From positions 3,864,501-3,928,500 of the forward strand of contig NC_018515.1 in assembly GCF_000231385.2 (NCBI RefSeq): a stretch of 64,000 nt of DNA, in the 5' to 3' direction. This DNA is from Desulfosporosinus meridiei DSM 13257. GTDB lineage: Bacteria > Bacillota > Desulfitobacteriia > Desulfitobacteriales > Desulfitobacteriaceae. A program made the translations under genes and the position numbers. Shown here one piece after another: positions 8,774 to 18,345 of this stretch; the stretch's first letter is position 1, and each line of letters opens with the position of its first letter. Below the pieces are notes generated by a model that saw only the letters and a program-made list of their open reading frames with translations, did no database searches and had not been told where the DNA came from.

Positions 8774-10719
8774 TATTTCACACCTCCTAGCGTCGCTAAG
8801 GGGTTAAGCGCCGACAGTTGACCTTCCCCAAAGGCGAAGACCATGAATATGATTACTACTGCAAAGAAGAACACCATAGCGTAGGTTTGTAGTTGTCCGG
8901 TATTTGTCCGACGAAGGACTTTACCACTGCCGCGGGTAATTAGGGCAAGTCCATTAACAACTCCATCAACGATATAGATATCAAACCAGTACAGGATCTT
9001 AGCCAGACCATCCATGATGTGATGAATCAACCAGAGATATAACTCATCGACATAATATTTGTTTTTAAGCAATTTATAGATTCCAGAGTACTGAGCAGCC
9101 ACTTTCTCAGCCGAAATAGCCTTTTTGACATAGGTTGCATAAGCTAAGCCGATCCCGAGAAACCCTGCGATAACAGAAATTCCAGCTAAGCCCCAAGCTA
9201 TTGCCTCATGCTCGAATTCACCATAATGGATATAGTATCCGAAGTTATGCTCCGGTAAAGCCACAAATCCACCAAAAACGCTGAAGAATGCGAGAATCAT
9301 CAGAGGAATCGTCATGCTCCAAGGGGATTCGTGAGGATGATTTTCTTTCTTCTCCGGCCCCATAAAGACCACAAAGAATAATCTGCTCATATAAAAAGCG
9401 GTTAAGAAAGCTGTGAACAGACCTACTCCATAGATAATCGGATGACCATTATGCAGTGCATGAGCCAAAATTTCATCCTTGGACCAGAATCCTGCAAAAG
9501 GTGGGACTCCAGAAATAGCTAAAACCCCTATGAAAAAGGTCGTACCAGTGATAGGCATCTTTTTCCAAAGTCCGCCCATTTCCCAAATATCCTGTTTGTG
9601 GTGCATAGCATAAATAACGGAACCGGCACCTAAGAACATTAAGGCCTTAAAGAAGGCATGGGTCATCAGGTGAAACATAGATGCTGTCAGGGAACCTACA
9701 CCCAAGGCAAACATCATATAGCCCAGCTGACTTAAGGTTGAATAGGCTAATATGCGTTTAATGTCATCTTGAGCAATTGCAATCGATGCGGCAAAAATCG
9801 CCGTGAAAGCACCCAAACCTGCTATGAACTGCAAAGCCATAGGGTCTGCATGATCAAAGAGGAAAAACATCCGTGCTACTAAATAAACACCCGCAACAAC
9901 CATGGTTGCAGCATGGATCAAGGCACTAACCGGTGTCGGGCCTTCCATAGCATCGGGAAGCCAAACATGAAGGGGGAATTGTCCTGACTTCCCAACCGGA
10001 CCCATAAAGACTAGAAAAGCCATGACAGTTACATACCCGGCTGTTCCAATGACTGCAACATCTTGGATATTTGTGTTCATCGCTACCGAAAGTGCAACAA
10101 AATCAAGGGTGCCAAACTTTACATAGAGGAAAAGCATCCCTAAAAGCAAACCGAAATCTCCAACCCGGGTTGTAATGAAGGCCTTTTTTGCGGCTTCCCG
10201 TGCGGAAACTTTAAAGAACCAGAAACCTATCAGCAAGTAGGAACAGAGTCCCACTAGTTCCCAGAAAATAAAGAGCTGCAAGAGATTGGTGGCCAGCACC
10301 ATTCCCAGCATAGAGGATGCAAACAAGGATTGGTATGCATAGTAACGTGAAAAGCCTTCATCTCCATGCATATAACCCAGTGAATAGATCTGAACCATAG
10401 ATGCTACCAAGGTTACAACAAACAACATCATGGCGCTTAGAGGATCGACGATAGTTCCAAAATCGATCTGTAACCCCACAATATTTAGCCAATTCACATT
10501 TACGATCGCAGGATGTTCCACAATTTTCTCACCCAACTGAATCACACCTAGGCCAATAGCAACGGCCAGGCTCAATGAGGAGAGAATAGCGAGAATTGAT
10601 ATTGTGGAAGATAGTCTTTTGGATCGTTTCGTGACAAAGGCGATGATTAGGAACGACAAGAAGGGCAAAAAAGGAATTAACCACGCCCACTGAAAGAGAT
10701 CATGCATTTCCTTGAACAC
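8773..10719 (-). CDS. nuoL: NADH-quinone oxidoreductase subunit L
   Basis: The 648-aa product is the distal membrane subunit. It has FIFWELVGLCSYLLIGFWFF (conserved Glu), GKSGQFPLHVWLPDAMEGPTPVSALIHAATMVVAGVYL, and DIKRILAYSTLSQLGYMM. The C-terminal region holds the lateral helix and anchoring helix expected of NuoL. The frame opens with GTG at 10719 (after GAAGG); an in-frame ATG at 10707 is an alternative start. It lies between nuoK and nuoM. Confidence 0.95.
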   Translation of the reverse strand: MFKEMHDLFQWAWLIPFLPFLSFLIIAFVTKRSKRLSSTISILAILSSLSLAVAIGLGVIQLGEKIVEHPAIVNVNWLNIVGLQIDFGTIVDPLSAMMLFVVTLVASMVQIYSLGYMHGDEGFSRYYAYQSLFASSMLGMVLATNLLQLFIFWELVGLCSYLLIGFWFFKVSAREAAKKAFITTRVGDFGLLLGMLFLYVKFGTLDFVALSVAMNTNIQDVAVIGTAGYVTVMAFLVFMGPVGKSGQFPLHVWLPDAMEGPTPVSALIHAATMVVAGVYLVARMFFLFDHADPMALQFIAGLGAFTAIFAASIAIAQDDIKRILAYSTLSQLGYMMFALGVGSLTASMFHLMTHAFFKALMFLGAGSVIYAMHHKQDIWEMGGLWKKMPITGTTFFIGVLAISGVPPFAGFWSKDEILAHALHNGHPIIYGVGLFTAFLTAFYMSRLFFVVFMGPEKKENHPHESPWSMTIPLMILAFFSVFGGFVALPEHNFGYYIHYGEFEHEAIAWGLAGISVIAGFLGIGLAYATYVKKAISAEKVAAQYSGIYKLLKNKYYVDELYLWLIHHIMDGLAKILYWFDIYIVDGVVNGLALITRGSGKVLRRTNTGQLQTYAMVFFFAVVIIFMVFAFGEGQLSALNPLATLGGVK

Positions 10720-10740
10720 CTACCTTCTCCATAGTCTCTC

Positions 10741-11082
10741 TTACCACTTCAACCAGTTCAAATCGTCTACGTCAGTCGATTGCCGGTTGCGATAAATAGT
10801 AATAATCAATGCCAATCCTACGGCAACTTCAGCAGCTGCAACAACAATTACAAATAGTGCTGCTACGTGTCCTGTCAGCAAATAGTTAACACCAATCTTT
10901 TCGTTCCAAATAAATCGATTGAAGGCAATAAAATTGATATTAACAGCATTTAGCATCAGCTCAATGGACATGAGAACAGCAATAATATTTCTCTTGGCAA
11001 ATACTCCGTACAGTCCGATACAAAAGAGCATAGCCCCAACCAAGAGGTAGGTCGAAAGCCCAACACTAAAATTTCCTATCAT
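10741..11082 (-). CDS. nuoK: NADH-quinone oxidoreductase subunit K
   Basis: The 113-aa protein has three transmembrane helices and the two membrane Glu residues expected of NuoK ([17 protein letters not shown] and [19 protein letters not shown]). It is homologous to MrpC and takes part in coupling quinone reduction to ion movement. Its start overlaps the nuoJ stop (ATGA). Confidence 0.95.
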   Translation of the reverse strand: MIGNFSVGLSTYLLVGAMLFCIGLYGVFAKRNIIAVLMSIELMLNAVNINFIAFNRFIWNEKIGVNYLLTGHVAALFVIVVAAAEVAVGLALIITIYRNRQSTDVDDLNWLKW

Positions 11083-11588
11083 TTGCTCTCGTTCACTCCC
11101 TTCGCCAAGATCACAGCACCCACTAAAGCTACTGTAAGCAGTACGGCGGCTGCTTCAAAAGGAATCATATACCGAGTGAGCAAGAGGAGTGAAAAGTCCT
11201 CAGCGGATCCGCCGCTGGTCCAGGGTGCGGCCAAAACTCTCCAATCCGCATTCGTAAAAACTACTAACCCAATAACAACAAAGAGCAAGCCAGAAACCAA
11301 AGCTCCTGCAAACCAACTCTTGTTTTCAGTATTGCTCTCACAGATATCTCCACGTAAAGTCAACATCACTGCGAAGATGACCATCAAAGATACTGCTGCT
11401 GTGTAGATCAACAACTGAACAGCTGCCAGAAAATCAGCATTCATCAGGATATAAAGCACAGCTACTCCAGAAAAAGATAGAGCAAGATAAAGCGCGCTGT
11501 GCACTATGTTCTTGGAGGTGACAACCATCCAAGCCGCTGCAATCGATAGGATTGCAAAGATAAAGAAAACGATAGTGCCCATGCTCAC
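11079..11588 (-). CDS. nuoJ: NADH-quinone oxidoreductase subunit J
   Basis: The 169-aa product has five predicted helices, with the NuoJ pattern [45 protein letters not shown]. It begins inside the nuoI stop (4-nt overlap) and overlaps nuoK in the same way. It is a membrane-arm subunit near the quinone-binding region. Confidence 0.95.
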   Translation of the reverse strand: MSMGTIVFFIFAILSIAAAWMVVTSKNIVHSALYLALSFSGVAVLYILMNADFLAAVQLLIYTAAVSLMVIFAVMLTLRGDICESNTENKSWFAGALVSGLLFVVIGLVVFTNADWRVLAAPWTSGGSAEDFSLLLLTRYMIPFEAAAVLLTVALVGAVILAKGVNESK

Positions 11589-11986
11589 TCCACCTTTCCT
11601 TTTCGCTCGGCGCGCTTAATCATATCCCATTGCATCTCTTCCGGCTCATATATTGCGTTTTCAAATTCTTGAGTCACTTTTAAAGCCTTAGTCGGACAAA
11701 CTTCAGCACACATACCACAGAACAAGCAACGACCTACGTCCATATGATAGGTCTTAAGAACTTTCTTATTGGCTTCATTCTTCTCGCTGGTCAATTTGAT
11801 AACTGAGTTAGGGCAAGCCATAGCGCACATATTGCAGGAAATGCACTTATCCTTTTCAAGCCCCATGGAACTACGCACCCGAATCGGAAGATTAGGCTTT
11901 TCCTCCGGGTAGAACTCAGTGATATTCGGACCGACCATGCGTTTGAAGGTGATGCCTAAACCTTGTAGTAAACCTTTACCAAACAC
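11585..11986 (-). CDS. nuoI: NADH-quinone oxidoreductase subunit I, two [4Fe-4S] ferredoxin-type protein
   Basis: The 133-aa product has two CxxCxxCxxxCP motifs (CISCNMCAMACPNS and CLFCGMCAEVCPTK) that hold clusters N6a and N6b and pass electrons to NuoB. It is on the short side for the family, mainly at the ends, but both motifs are complete. Because nuoEFG are absent here, NuoI/NuoB may be the point where a soluble donor such as ferredoxin delivers electrons; that is an inference from other 11-subunit complexes. Confidence 0.95.
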   Translation of the reverse strand: MFGKGLLQGLGITFKRMVGPNITEFYPEEKPNLPIRVRSSMGLEKDKCISCNMCAMACPNSVIKLTSEKNEANKKVLKTYHMDVGRCLFCGMCAEVCPTKALKVTQEFENAIYEPEEMQWDMIKRAERKGKVE

Positions 11987-11990
11987 TGTG

Positions 11991-13058
11991 TCACCCTCCC
12001 ATCACGAATCGATAGATGTAAATCCCCAGACCCGTTAACAAAATGTTTACTATTGAAAGCGGTAACAAAACCTTCCAAGCTAAATGCATCAAATGGTCAA
12101 TACGAATTCTTGGGAAGGTCCAGCGAACCCACATCATGATGAAAATCATAACTCCAACTTTCATAAAGAACCAAACATAACCGGGTAAGAAACCGGGACC
12201 TTGCCAACCGCCTAAAAAGACTGTCGCAGCAAGTGCTGACATGGCTGTCATGTTTCCGTATTCACCAAGGAAGAATAATCCCCAACGGAGTCCGGTGTAC
12301 TCAGTAAATGGACCGGCAACTACCTCCTGATCCGCTTCTACCAGGTCAAAGGGTGCTCTATTGAGCTCCGCCAAGCCAGCTATCATAAAAATAACAAAGG
12401 CTATAGGTTGAAGGACAATAAAAGGAATCGTACCCTGTGCTTCTACGATAACCCCTAAATTAAAGGACTGAGTGATCATAACGACCCCTAGTAAAGAGAA
12501 AAGCAAAGGGATTTCATAACTGATCATTTGAGCTACTGCCCTCATACCCCCTAATAAGGAGTATTTGTTGTTGGAGCCCCAACCAGCCATTAAGAAACAT
12601 AGGGTTGAAATGGAGGAGATAGCTACAAAATAGAAAATTCCTAAATCAATATCGATTGGCGCCATTCCTCTTCCATAAGGTATAACTGCCAGGGTCATCA
12701 TCGGGAGGCAAAAGATAATCATTGGTGCAATCTTAAAGATAAACTTATCGGCCCCTGCCGGGGTAACATCTTCTTTACCCATGAGTTTTAATGCATCAGC
12801 TATAGTTTGAAACCATCCCCGCGGACCGAGACGATTGGGCCCTGGCCTTTGTGAAGTCCAACCTGCTACTTTACGTTCAAGTAAAATCAAAATTAAAGCA
12901 GCTAAGACAACAATAATAACCACAATGATAAAATTAATTACATTCATGGTTAAATTAGCCCAAACTGAGTGGGGATCCGCAAAAAGACCACGGATGAACT
13001 CCGCAATAATCAAAAACAGATTATTTAGAGTCTCCATCAGGTATTTTAGAGTCTCCAT
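11991..13058 (-). CDS. nuoH: NADH-quinone oxidoreductase subunit H
   Basis: The 355-aa membrane protein forms much of the quinone chamber: [57 protein letters not shown] and [17 protein letters not shown]. The N terminus contains a short duplication ([14 protein letters not shown]) caused by a 16-17 bp direct repeat at the start codon. The first ATG follows GAGGGGAGAATAAG and is the likely start. Confidence 0.96.
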   Translation of the reverse strand: METLKYLMETLNNLFLIIAEFIRGLFADPHSVWANLTMNVINFIIVVIIVVLAALILILLERKVAGWTSQRPGPNRLGPRGWFQTIADALKLMGKEDVTPAGADKFIFKIAPMIIFCLPMMTLAVIPYGRGMAPIDIDLGIFYFVAISSISTLCFLMAGWGSNNKYSLLGGMRAVAQMISYEIPLLFSLLGVVMITQSFNLGVIVEAQGTIPFIVLQPIAFVIFMIAGLAELNRAPFDLVEADQEVVAGPFTEYTGLRWGLFFLGEYGNMTAMSALAATVFLGGWQGPGFLPGYVWFFMKVGVMIFIMMWVRWTFPRIRIDHLMHLAWKVLLPLSIVNILLTGLGIYIYRFVMGG

Positions 13059-13083
13059 CTTATTCTCCCCTCATCGCAATTTA

Positions 13084-14187
13084 CTACTTATCAACTTCAC
13101 CCAATACAGCATCCAGGGTGGCAAAAATAGCGACAACATCTTGAATTTTCCATCCTTTAGCTACTATCGGGAGCATCTGTAAGTTAATGAATGTAGCGGG
13201 TCTGATACGAAGTCGTGAAGGTTTGGTCGTTCCATCACTGACGATATAGAATCCTAGTTCCCCTTTAGGGTTTTCTACACGATGATATACTTCCCCAACA
13301 GGAGGTTTGATAACCTTAGGAACCTTGGCCATGATTGGACCGCCTGGGATATCACGCACTGCTTGCTTAATAATTTTTATACTTTCCACTATCTCATCCA
13401 TCCGAATTATGGTACGATCATAACTATCGCACCCTGTCCGAACCGGAACCTTAAAGTCAAACCGATCATAGATACTGTAAGGTTCTGCTTTTCGCACATC
13501 AAAATCAACACCCGAGGCTCGTAATACCGGACCGGTAATTGAAAGGTTTTCAGCCATTTCCTTCGTCAAGATACCAACATTCTTTAAGCGCCCCATGGCA
13601 ATTTCATTCCCGAAAAAGATGCCATAGTATTCTTCCAGCATTTCTGGGGAGTCATCCAGGAAAGATTGTAGCGCAGGCCAAAATTCTTCCGGTGGCTCTG
13701 CACTCATTCCACCAATTCGCATAATATTGACGGTCAAGCGACTTCCGGCAGTCATTTCGTACATATCACAAATTCGTTCACGATCACGGAAAGCATAAGA
13801 CCAAGCCGACCAACCCGCCATGTCAAGTGCAGTACTCGCAATACATACTTGATGGCTGGCGATTCTGGCAAGTTCACCAAAGATAATTCGCAGGTATTCC
13901 GCTCGTTCCGGAATTTCAACCCCCATGAGCTTTTCAACAGCTTGTACGTAAGCCCAGTTATTATGTGGAGAGGCCAAGTAATCCAAGCGATCCGTATATG
14001 GAATAAACTGAGAATAGGTACGACTTTCAGCTAGTTTTTCCATTCCCCGATGCAAATACCCGAGTTTCGGATCAATATGAGTTACGGTTTCTCCTTCTAA
14101 ATGGACCACCATGCGGAACAAACCGTGCATACTCGGGTGCTGGGGGCCCATGTTTAATACAAGTTCTTGTGTTTTATCAATGGACAT
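13084..14187 (-). CDS. nuoD: NADH-quinone oxidoreductase subunit D (49-kDa type)
   Basis: The 367-aa product has the quinone-site HPSMHG (residues about 17-22), LGYLHRGMEKL, the GGMSAEPPEEFW region and a C-terminal GEVDK close to the usual D-x-x-x-GEVDR. The Ni-binding Cys pairs of the hydrogenase relatives are absent, as expected for complex I. It docks on NuoB, NuoC and NuoH. It is separated from nuoC by 11 bp. Confidence 0.96.
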   Translation of the reverse strand: MSIDKTQELVLNMGPQHPSMHGLFRMVVHLEGETVTHIDPKLGYLHRGMEKLAESRTYSQFIPYTDRLDYLASPHNNWAYVQAVEKLMGVEIPERAEYLRIIFGELARIASHQVCIASTALDMAGWSAWSYAFRDRERICDMYEMTAGSRLTVNIMRIGGMSAEPPEEFWPALQSFLDDSPEMLEEYYGIFFGNEIAMGRLKNVGILTKEMAENLSITGPVLRASGVDFDVRKAEPYSIYDRFDFKVPVRTGCDSYDRTIIRMDEIVESIKIIKQAVRDIPGGPIMAKVPKVIKPPVGEVYHRVENPKGELGFYIVSDGTTKPSRLRIRPATFINLQMLPIVAKGWKIQDVVAIFATLDAVLGEVDK

Positions 14188-14198
14188 GACCTTACCCC

Positions 14199-14687
14199 CT
14201 ATTCCCCTTCTATTCGTGTACGCACTATATTTCGAACCTCAATTGGTTCAGTCACGTAGTCTTTACGCAGAGGATATCCTTCGAAATCATCCCACATATA
14301 AATTCGTTTTAAATTGGGATGACCTTTGAACTTTATGCCAAACATGTCATAAGCTTCTCGTTCCAGATAATTGGCCCCCTCCCAAACACGAGTTGCAGAA
14401 TCAATCACTGGATTTTCACGATCCACTATCGCCTTTACGCGTAAGAGCTGTGGACCATGGAGACTTGATAACTGGTAGACAACTTCAAAATGATCGCCAC
14501 AGTCAACTCCACATAAGTCGTGCAGAAAATCACATGGAACAAAGGGGAATTCTTTAGCCCCCTTTAATACTTCAATGATATAGGGCGCTTGGACTTTTAA
14601 CACAAGTACCCCAAGACTTTCTTCGACCACACCATTAACCCGAGCGGCAAGTTCGTCTACATATCGGTTTAATTTTTTATTTTCCAT
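14199..14687 (-). CDS. nuoC: NADH-quinone oxidoreductase subunit C (30-kDa type)
   Basis: The 162-aa product ends with the family signature region [43 protein letters not shown]. It is a hydrophilic connecting-arm subunit, separate here from NuoD rather than fused. The start overlaps the nuoB end by 11 bp. Confidence 0.95.
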   Translation of the reverse strand: MENKKLNRYVDELAARVNGVVEESLGVLVLKVQAPYIIEVLKGAKEFPFVPCDFLHDLCGVDCGDHFEVVYQLSSLHGPQLLRVKAIVDRENPVIDSATRVWEGANYLEREAYDMFGIKFKGHPNLKRIYMWDDFEGYPLRKDYVTEPIEVRNIVRTRIEGE

Positions 14688-15153
14688 GTCTCATTAACCT
14701 CACCTTAGCGGGATTTGAAACTTTATATTGAAGTTGCAAAAGCCCATAAATTAAGGATTCCGGCCTCGGAGGGCACCCGGGAATGTAAACATCTACCGGT
14801 AAAAACTTATCAACGCCTGCCAACATTGAGTAGGAATCTACAAAAGGTCCCCCTGCATTTGCACAGCTTCCCATAGCAATGACCCATTTTGGCTCAGGCA
14901 TCTGATCATAGATTCGTCTTAATAGTGGAGCCATCTTGCGCGTACAGGTTCCCGCTACAATCATAAGATCCGCTTGACGTGGTGAAGCACGGAAAACCTC
15001 ATATCCAAAGCGTGAAATATCATACCGAGGTCCGCCAGTTGCCATCATTTCAATAGCACAGCAAGCCAAGCCCAAAGTAACCGGCCAGAAGGAATGGCCT
15101 CTTGCCCAGTTCAAGGCCTTGTCTATAGTTGTAACTAATACGTTTTTTTCCAT
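14677..15153 (-). CDS. nuoB: NADH-quinone oxidoreductase subunit B (cluster N2 protein)
   Basis: The 158-aa product has the tandem and separate cysteines of cluster N2: [23 protein letters not shown] and IPGCPPRPE. The open frame extends upstream to 15309, but that part runs through nuoA and has no family similarity. The ATG at 15153 ([16 protein letters not shown]) after GAAGAAG gives the normal length, so it is chosen. Confidence 0.93.
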   Translation of the reverse strand: MEKNVLVTTIDKALNWARGHSFWPVTLGLACCAIEMMATGGPRYDISRFGYEVFRASPRQADLMIVAGTCTRKMAPLLRRIYDQMPEPKWVIAMGSCANAGGPFVDSYSMLAGVDKFLPVDVYIPGCPPRPESLIYGLLQLQYKVSNPAKVRLMRHGK

Positions 15154-15188
15154 TAATGTTTCTTCTTCACGAAGACGTTTCTCAGAGA

Positions 15189-15548
15189 CTACATCCACTC
15201 TAGAGCACCTTCCTTCCATGCATACCAGAAACCAACTAAGAGGATTACAATAAAGATGAACATTTCTACAAAGGCAAATGTCCCCAGTTTTTGGAATGTT
15301 AAGGCCCAAGGATATAAGAAAATCGTTTCTACACTAAAAGCTGCAAAAACTAAGGCGTACATAAAATAATTGCTCTTAAACCCGAGCCACGTTTTTCCGA
15401 TGGTCTCATTACCACATTCATAAGTCGTTAACTTTTCTTTATGTGGTTTATTAGGTGCCAGCAGTTTCGGCATAATCATCATAATTATCGAAACTGCAAT
15501 CGCTCCTACCAGAAACACACCTACCCCAGCGAAATTATTATCAGGCAT
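15189..15548 (-). CDS. nuoA: NADH-quinone oxidoreductase subunit A
   Basis: The 119-aa protein has three helices and the family signatures [13 protein letters not shown] and [20 protein letters not shown] strong GAAGGGAGGGAAGT site precedes the ATG. It is the first gene of the nuo operon. A candidate promoter is at 15604-15632. Confidence 0.95.
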   Translation of the reverse strand: MPDNNFAGVGVFLVGAIAVSIIMMIMPKLLAPNKPHKEKLTTYECGNETIGKTWLGFKSNYFMYALVFAAFSVETIFLYPWALTFQKLGTFAFVEMFIFIVILLVGFWYAWKEGALEWM

Positions 15549-15585
15549 TTACTTCCCTCCCTTCATAAAAATTTCCGATTGCATG

Positions 15586-15754
15586 CTTCTATTAGCTAAG
15601 GATATTGTGCCACAACCATGGAATTAGGTCAATTTAACAGTATTTTCTTTTCTTTCATTAATTTCTTTAATTTCTTTTGTTTCTTTTCTTTCTTTTCCAT
15701 TTTTTTAGTTTCTTTTCTTAACTTTCCTAACTTTCTTTTCTTAGCTAATAGAAG
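15586..15754. repeat. 15-bp perfect inverted repeat bounding a purine-rich tract (rnhB 3' end / nuoA leader)
   Basis: CTTCTATTAGCTAAG at 15586-15600 is the exact reverse complement of 15740-15754. The right copy is the 3' end of rnhB including its stop codon. Between them, about 15640-15740 is almost pure pyrimidine on the plus strand (repeated CTTT/TTCTTT), i.e. a purine tract on the transcribed sense strand. Confidence 0.75.
15604..15632 (-). promoter_or_regulatory. Candidate sigma-A promoter of the nuo operon
   Basis: On the minus strand TTGACC (15632-15627) and CACAAT (15609-15604) are separated by exactly 17 nt. The -35 is 5/6 and the -10 is 4/6 against consensus. Transcription would start near 15597, about 50 nt before nuoA. 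No stronger promoter is seen between rnhB and nuoA. Confidence 0.45.
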
Positions 15755-16523
15755 TTTCCTGTTTCACCGGAGCAAAGCTTTTGCGGTGAAGCGGACAGGG
15801 CCCCAAGCGCTTTAGAACCTGCATGTGGTCGCTGGTGCCATATCCTTTGTTTTTTGAAAAGGAGTATTCTGGATAGAGAGAATGGAGTTGAACCATTAAC
15901 CGATCACGCGTCACTTTCGCTAAGATTGAAGCCGCGGCAATTGAAGCACTTATGCGGTCTCCACCTATGAGCGGAAGCTGGGGAATTTGCACGTCTGTAA
16001 GGTTCAATGCATCTATTAGTAAATGATGAGGGCGAATTGTTAAACCTTCGATAGAGCGTTTCATCGCTAATTTTGTTGCCTGTAATATGTTTAAAGCGTC
16101 AATCTCAGCTGGTTCAGCGCTTCCGACAGCATAATCAATCGCCTGTTTTTGAATTTGAATAAAGAGCTTTTCACGTTTACTTTCTGTTAGCATTTTGGAG
16201 TCATTCAGTCCGGGCAGTTCAAACTTTGCCGGGAGTATACAAGCTCCGGCAACAACCGGGCCGGCGAGGGGCCCACGGCCAGCCTCATCCACACCTGCTA
16301 ACAACAAATAACCTTGCTTCCATAGTTTTTTCTCTTCAACGAGCAATTGCTGTATACGAGCTTGTTCTAGTTCTTGAACTTGCTGGAACTTAAGTAGTTT
16401 TTCAGCAAGCTTTTGAACCCCTTGACGCGGGTCGTTCTTACAAGCACATATCATACGAGGGGAAGGATCCTTATAGAGTGCTTCTTGAACTTCCCGAATA
16501 TTCATTTGGGATAACGGTTCCAC
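15741..16523 (-). CDS. rnhB: Ribonuclease HII
   Basis: The 260-aa enzyme cleaves RNA in RNA-DNA hybrids. Catalytic acidic residues are visible in GVDEAGRGPLAGPVV (D, E), LLIDAL (D) and KVTRDRLM (D). About 70 N-terminal residues form the helical extension typical of Firmicute RNase HII. It follows rbgA in the usual rplS-lepB-rbgA-rnhB order. Its last codons (ETSIS-stop) lie in the right arm of the inverted repeat shared with the nuoA leader. Confidence 0.96.
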   Translation of the reverse strand: MEPLSQMNIREVQEALYKDPSPRMICACKNDPRQGVQKLAEKLLKFQQVQELEQARIQQLLVEEKKLWKQGYLLLAGVDEAGRGPLAGPVVAGACILPAKFELPGLNDSKMLTESKREKLFIQIQKQAIDYAVGSAEPAEIDALNILQATKLAMKRSIEGLTIRPHHLLIDALNLTDVQIPQLPLIGGDRISASIAAASILAKVTRDRLMVQLHSLYPEYSFSKNKGYGTSDHMQVLKRLGPCPLHRKSFAPVKQETSIS

Positions 16524-16636
16524 ACTTTTCTCCTCTTCTCTCCCTAAAAATTCAGTTCGACATGCAGAGACATTTCCCTTTATTTAGGTATCAGTCTTCA
16601 ATATACACATAATAATCTGAATATTTTGCAATAGTA

Positions 16637-17464
16637 CTAATTCAGATGATCCATGGTTATTGATCCCAGTTGTCCCATACGTAGATCTCTTAAAAAAATT
16701 CGGGCAGCCTTAAGAGTATCGACACGCCCACCATGAATCAAGCATCCGCGTTTACGTCCTATACTTTCTAACGTAACCTCCGGTTCTGAGATTTTGTACC
16801 GGGCTAATGAATCAGGGGAATATTGATTGAACCACTCAATAACCCAAGTTGATAATTCCTCAATATCAAACACATCATCTTTTATTGCTCCGAGAGCGGC
16901 CAGTTTTCGGCCCACCTCCAGATCGTCAAATTTTGGCCAGAGCATTCCCGGTGTGTCTAATAACTCTACTCGTTCGTGAATCCTTACCCATTGGTTTCCT
17001 CTTGTAACACCGGGTTTATTACCAACTTTTGCTTGAGCTCCACCTGTCAACTGATTAATTAAAGATGACTTTCCAATATTAGGAATTCCGACAATCATTA
17101 CTCGTATCATCTGTTGACGAATACCCTTTTCAGCTTGTCTTGCTTGCTTAGCAAGAACCATCCGTTCTAATTCCGGTACAATCTGTTTGATACCGACCCC
17201 CGAGGTTGCACTCACAGCATAAACCGGGCCTGATTCTTTTAAGTACTTAACCCATTTCGATGTCCAATTAGGATTTGCTAAATCAGCTTTATTCAATAGT
17301 AAGAGTCTCGCTTTACTGCCAAGCAATTTATGCAGCATCGGGTTACGACTACTTACCGGTATTCGAGCGTCGGCTAGTTCTAAAACAACATCCACCCACT
17401 TTAGCTGTTCAGTCAAAAGCCGTCTCGTTTTAGCCATATGTCCTGGAAACCATTGAATACTCAT
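16637..17464 (-). CDS. rbgA: Ribosome biogenesis GTPase RbgA (YlqF)
   Basis: The 275-aa protein is a circularly permuted GTPase: G4 (LLNKADL) comes before G1 (GIPNIGKSSLINQL) and G3 (DTPGMLWP). It opens with the family motif QWFPGHMAKTRR. RbgA drives late assembly of the 50S subunit. Its C-terminal helical domain (LESIGRKRGCLIHGGRVDTLKAARIFLRDLRMGQLG) is complete. Confidence 0.96.
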   Translation of the reverse strand: MSIQWFPGHMAKTRRLLTEQLKWVDVVLELADARIPVSSRNPMLHKLLGSKARLLLLNKADLANPNWTSKWVKYLKESGPVYAVSATSGVGIKQIVPELERMVLAKQARQAEKGIRQQMIRVMIVGIPNIGKSSLINQLTGGAQAKVGNKPGVTRGNQWVRIHERVELLDTPGMLWPKFDDLEVGRKLAALGAIKDDVFDIEELSTWVIEWFNQYSPDSLARYKISEPEVTLESIGRKRGCLIHGGRVDTLKAARIFLRDLRMGQLGSITMDHLN

Positions 17465-17507
17465 TTAAATCCTCTTCATTCCTCTACAAACTTTATAGTC
17501 TATTTAA

Positions 17508-18032
17508 TTAAATCGCTTTAGATATAAATCTAAAACGATTTAATGGATAGTATACTAACCAAGCCTTACCCAAAAGATATTCTTTAGGAAGGAGGCCCCA
17601 TTCTCTTGAATCTTCACTCTCCCGACGATTATCTCCCAAGACAAAGACTTTACCCTCTGGCACTACCTCTGGGCCATAGGGTGGATAATCCCCTGGCTTA
17701 ACATATGGCTCAGGAATATCTTTCCCATTTACAAAAACTTTATTATCTCGTAGTTCTACCGTTTCGCCTTCTGCAGCAATAACCCTTTTAACAAAGGTTC
17801 TCTTTATATCCTTAGGAAAAGCAAAGACAACAACATCTCCACGAGTTGGTGCCCAAAAACGATATGACAAACGATTAACTAGGATATGATCCCCCGGGGC
17901 CATACCCGGCTCCATGGAAGGGGATGGAATTAAATATGGTTGAAATACCCACAAACGAAGTCCCCCACCGATTAAAACTAGTGCGCCAATGATTCCTAGC
18001 AGCCATTTTGCATTTGATCTTTTATTTTCCAT
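17508..18032 (-). CDS. lepB: Signal peptidase I
   Basis: The 174-aa protein has an N-terminal transmembrane anchor (WLLGIIGALVLIGGGLRLWVF) and the Ser-Lys dyad: Ser in PSPSMEPGM and Lys in FVKRVIAAEGE. The box GDNRRESEDSREWG is also conserved. It cleaves signal peptides of exported preproteins. It follows rplS and precedes rbgA. Confidence 0.96.
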   Translation of the reverse strand: MENKRSNAKWLLGIIGALVLIGGGLRLWVFQPYLIPSPSMEPGMAPGDHILVNRLSYRFWAPTRGDVVVFAFPKDIKRTFVKRVIAAEGETVELRDNKVFVNGKDIPEPYVKPGDYPPYGPEVVPEGKVFVLGDNRRESEDSREWGLLPKEYLLGKAWLVYYPLNRFRFISKAI

Positions 18033-18345
18033 TTTAACGCTCCCCTCTTGAACTACTCTTTAGTATTAACAAGATTCTTCGGAGCATACACAATGAAAGA
18101 TAAAAATCGTTTATAACCTGTTCCCGGGCAGATACTATAAGCTCTAGCGCTAGAAAGAACTATATGTAATGGGAATTATATTAGTATTAGAAAACTTGGC
18201 AGGCACCCACGAATACATTGTATTCGCACGTATTAGCCTTTCTTGCAGACACGGTCTTCGCACGGGTTAAACCTTCTTGCAGTATATAGCGAAAGTTTCT
18301 GCCCTGAAAAAAAAAAGAGCCAGATTGCTCCAGCTCATTTTTTCC
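18033..18345. other. Intergenic region between rplS and lepB with short repeats
   Basis: The 313-bp gap has no credible gene. It holds two imperfect copies of a 34-nt unit starting with TTCGCACG at 18223 and 18257 and ending in CTTCTTGCAG-like sequence. It also has a short hairpin CGAATAC/GTATTCG (18210-18226) and AGAAAACTTGGCAG (18189-18202), which is also found at 52204 upstream of sdaAB. The rplS terminator closes its right end. Confidence 0.5.
18307..18335 (-). terminator. Terminator of rplS
   Basis: On the minus strand a GC-containing hairpin (GAGC...GCTC) is followed by a run of ten T at 18316-18307. It begins about 11 nt after the rplS stop. Confidence 0.75.

Noticed and set aside
15154..15309. 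Upstream extension of nuoB
   Set aside because: It reads through nuoA in another frame; the family start is at 15153.
15618..15815. Plus-strand frame of 65 codons rich in Phe/Ser
   Set aside because: It is the translation of the CTTT-type pyrimidine tract and overlaps rnhB in antisense; no ribosome site.
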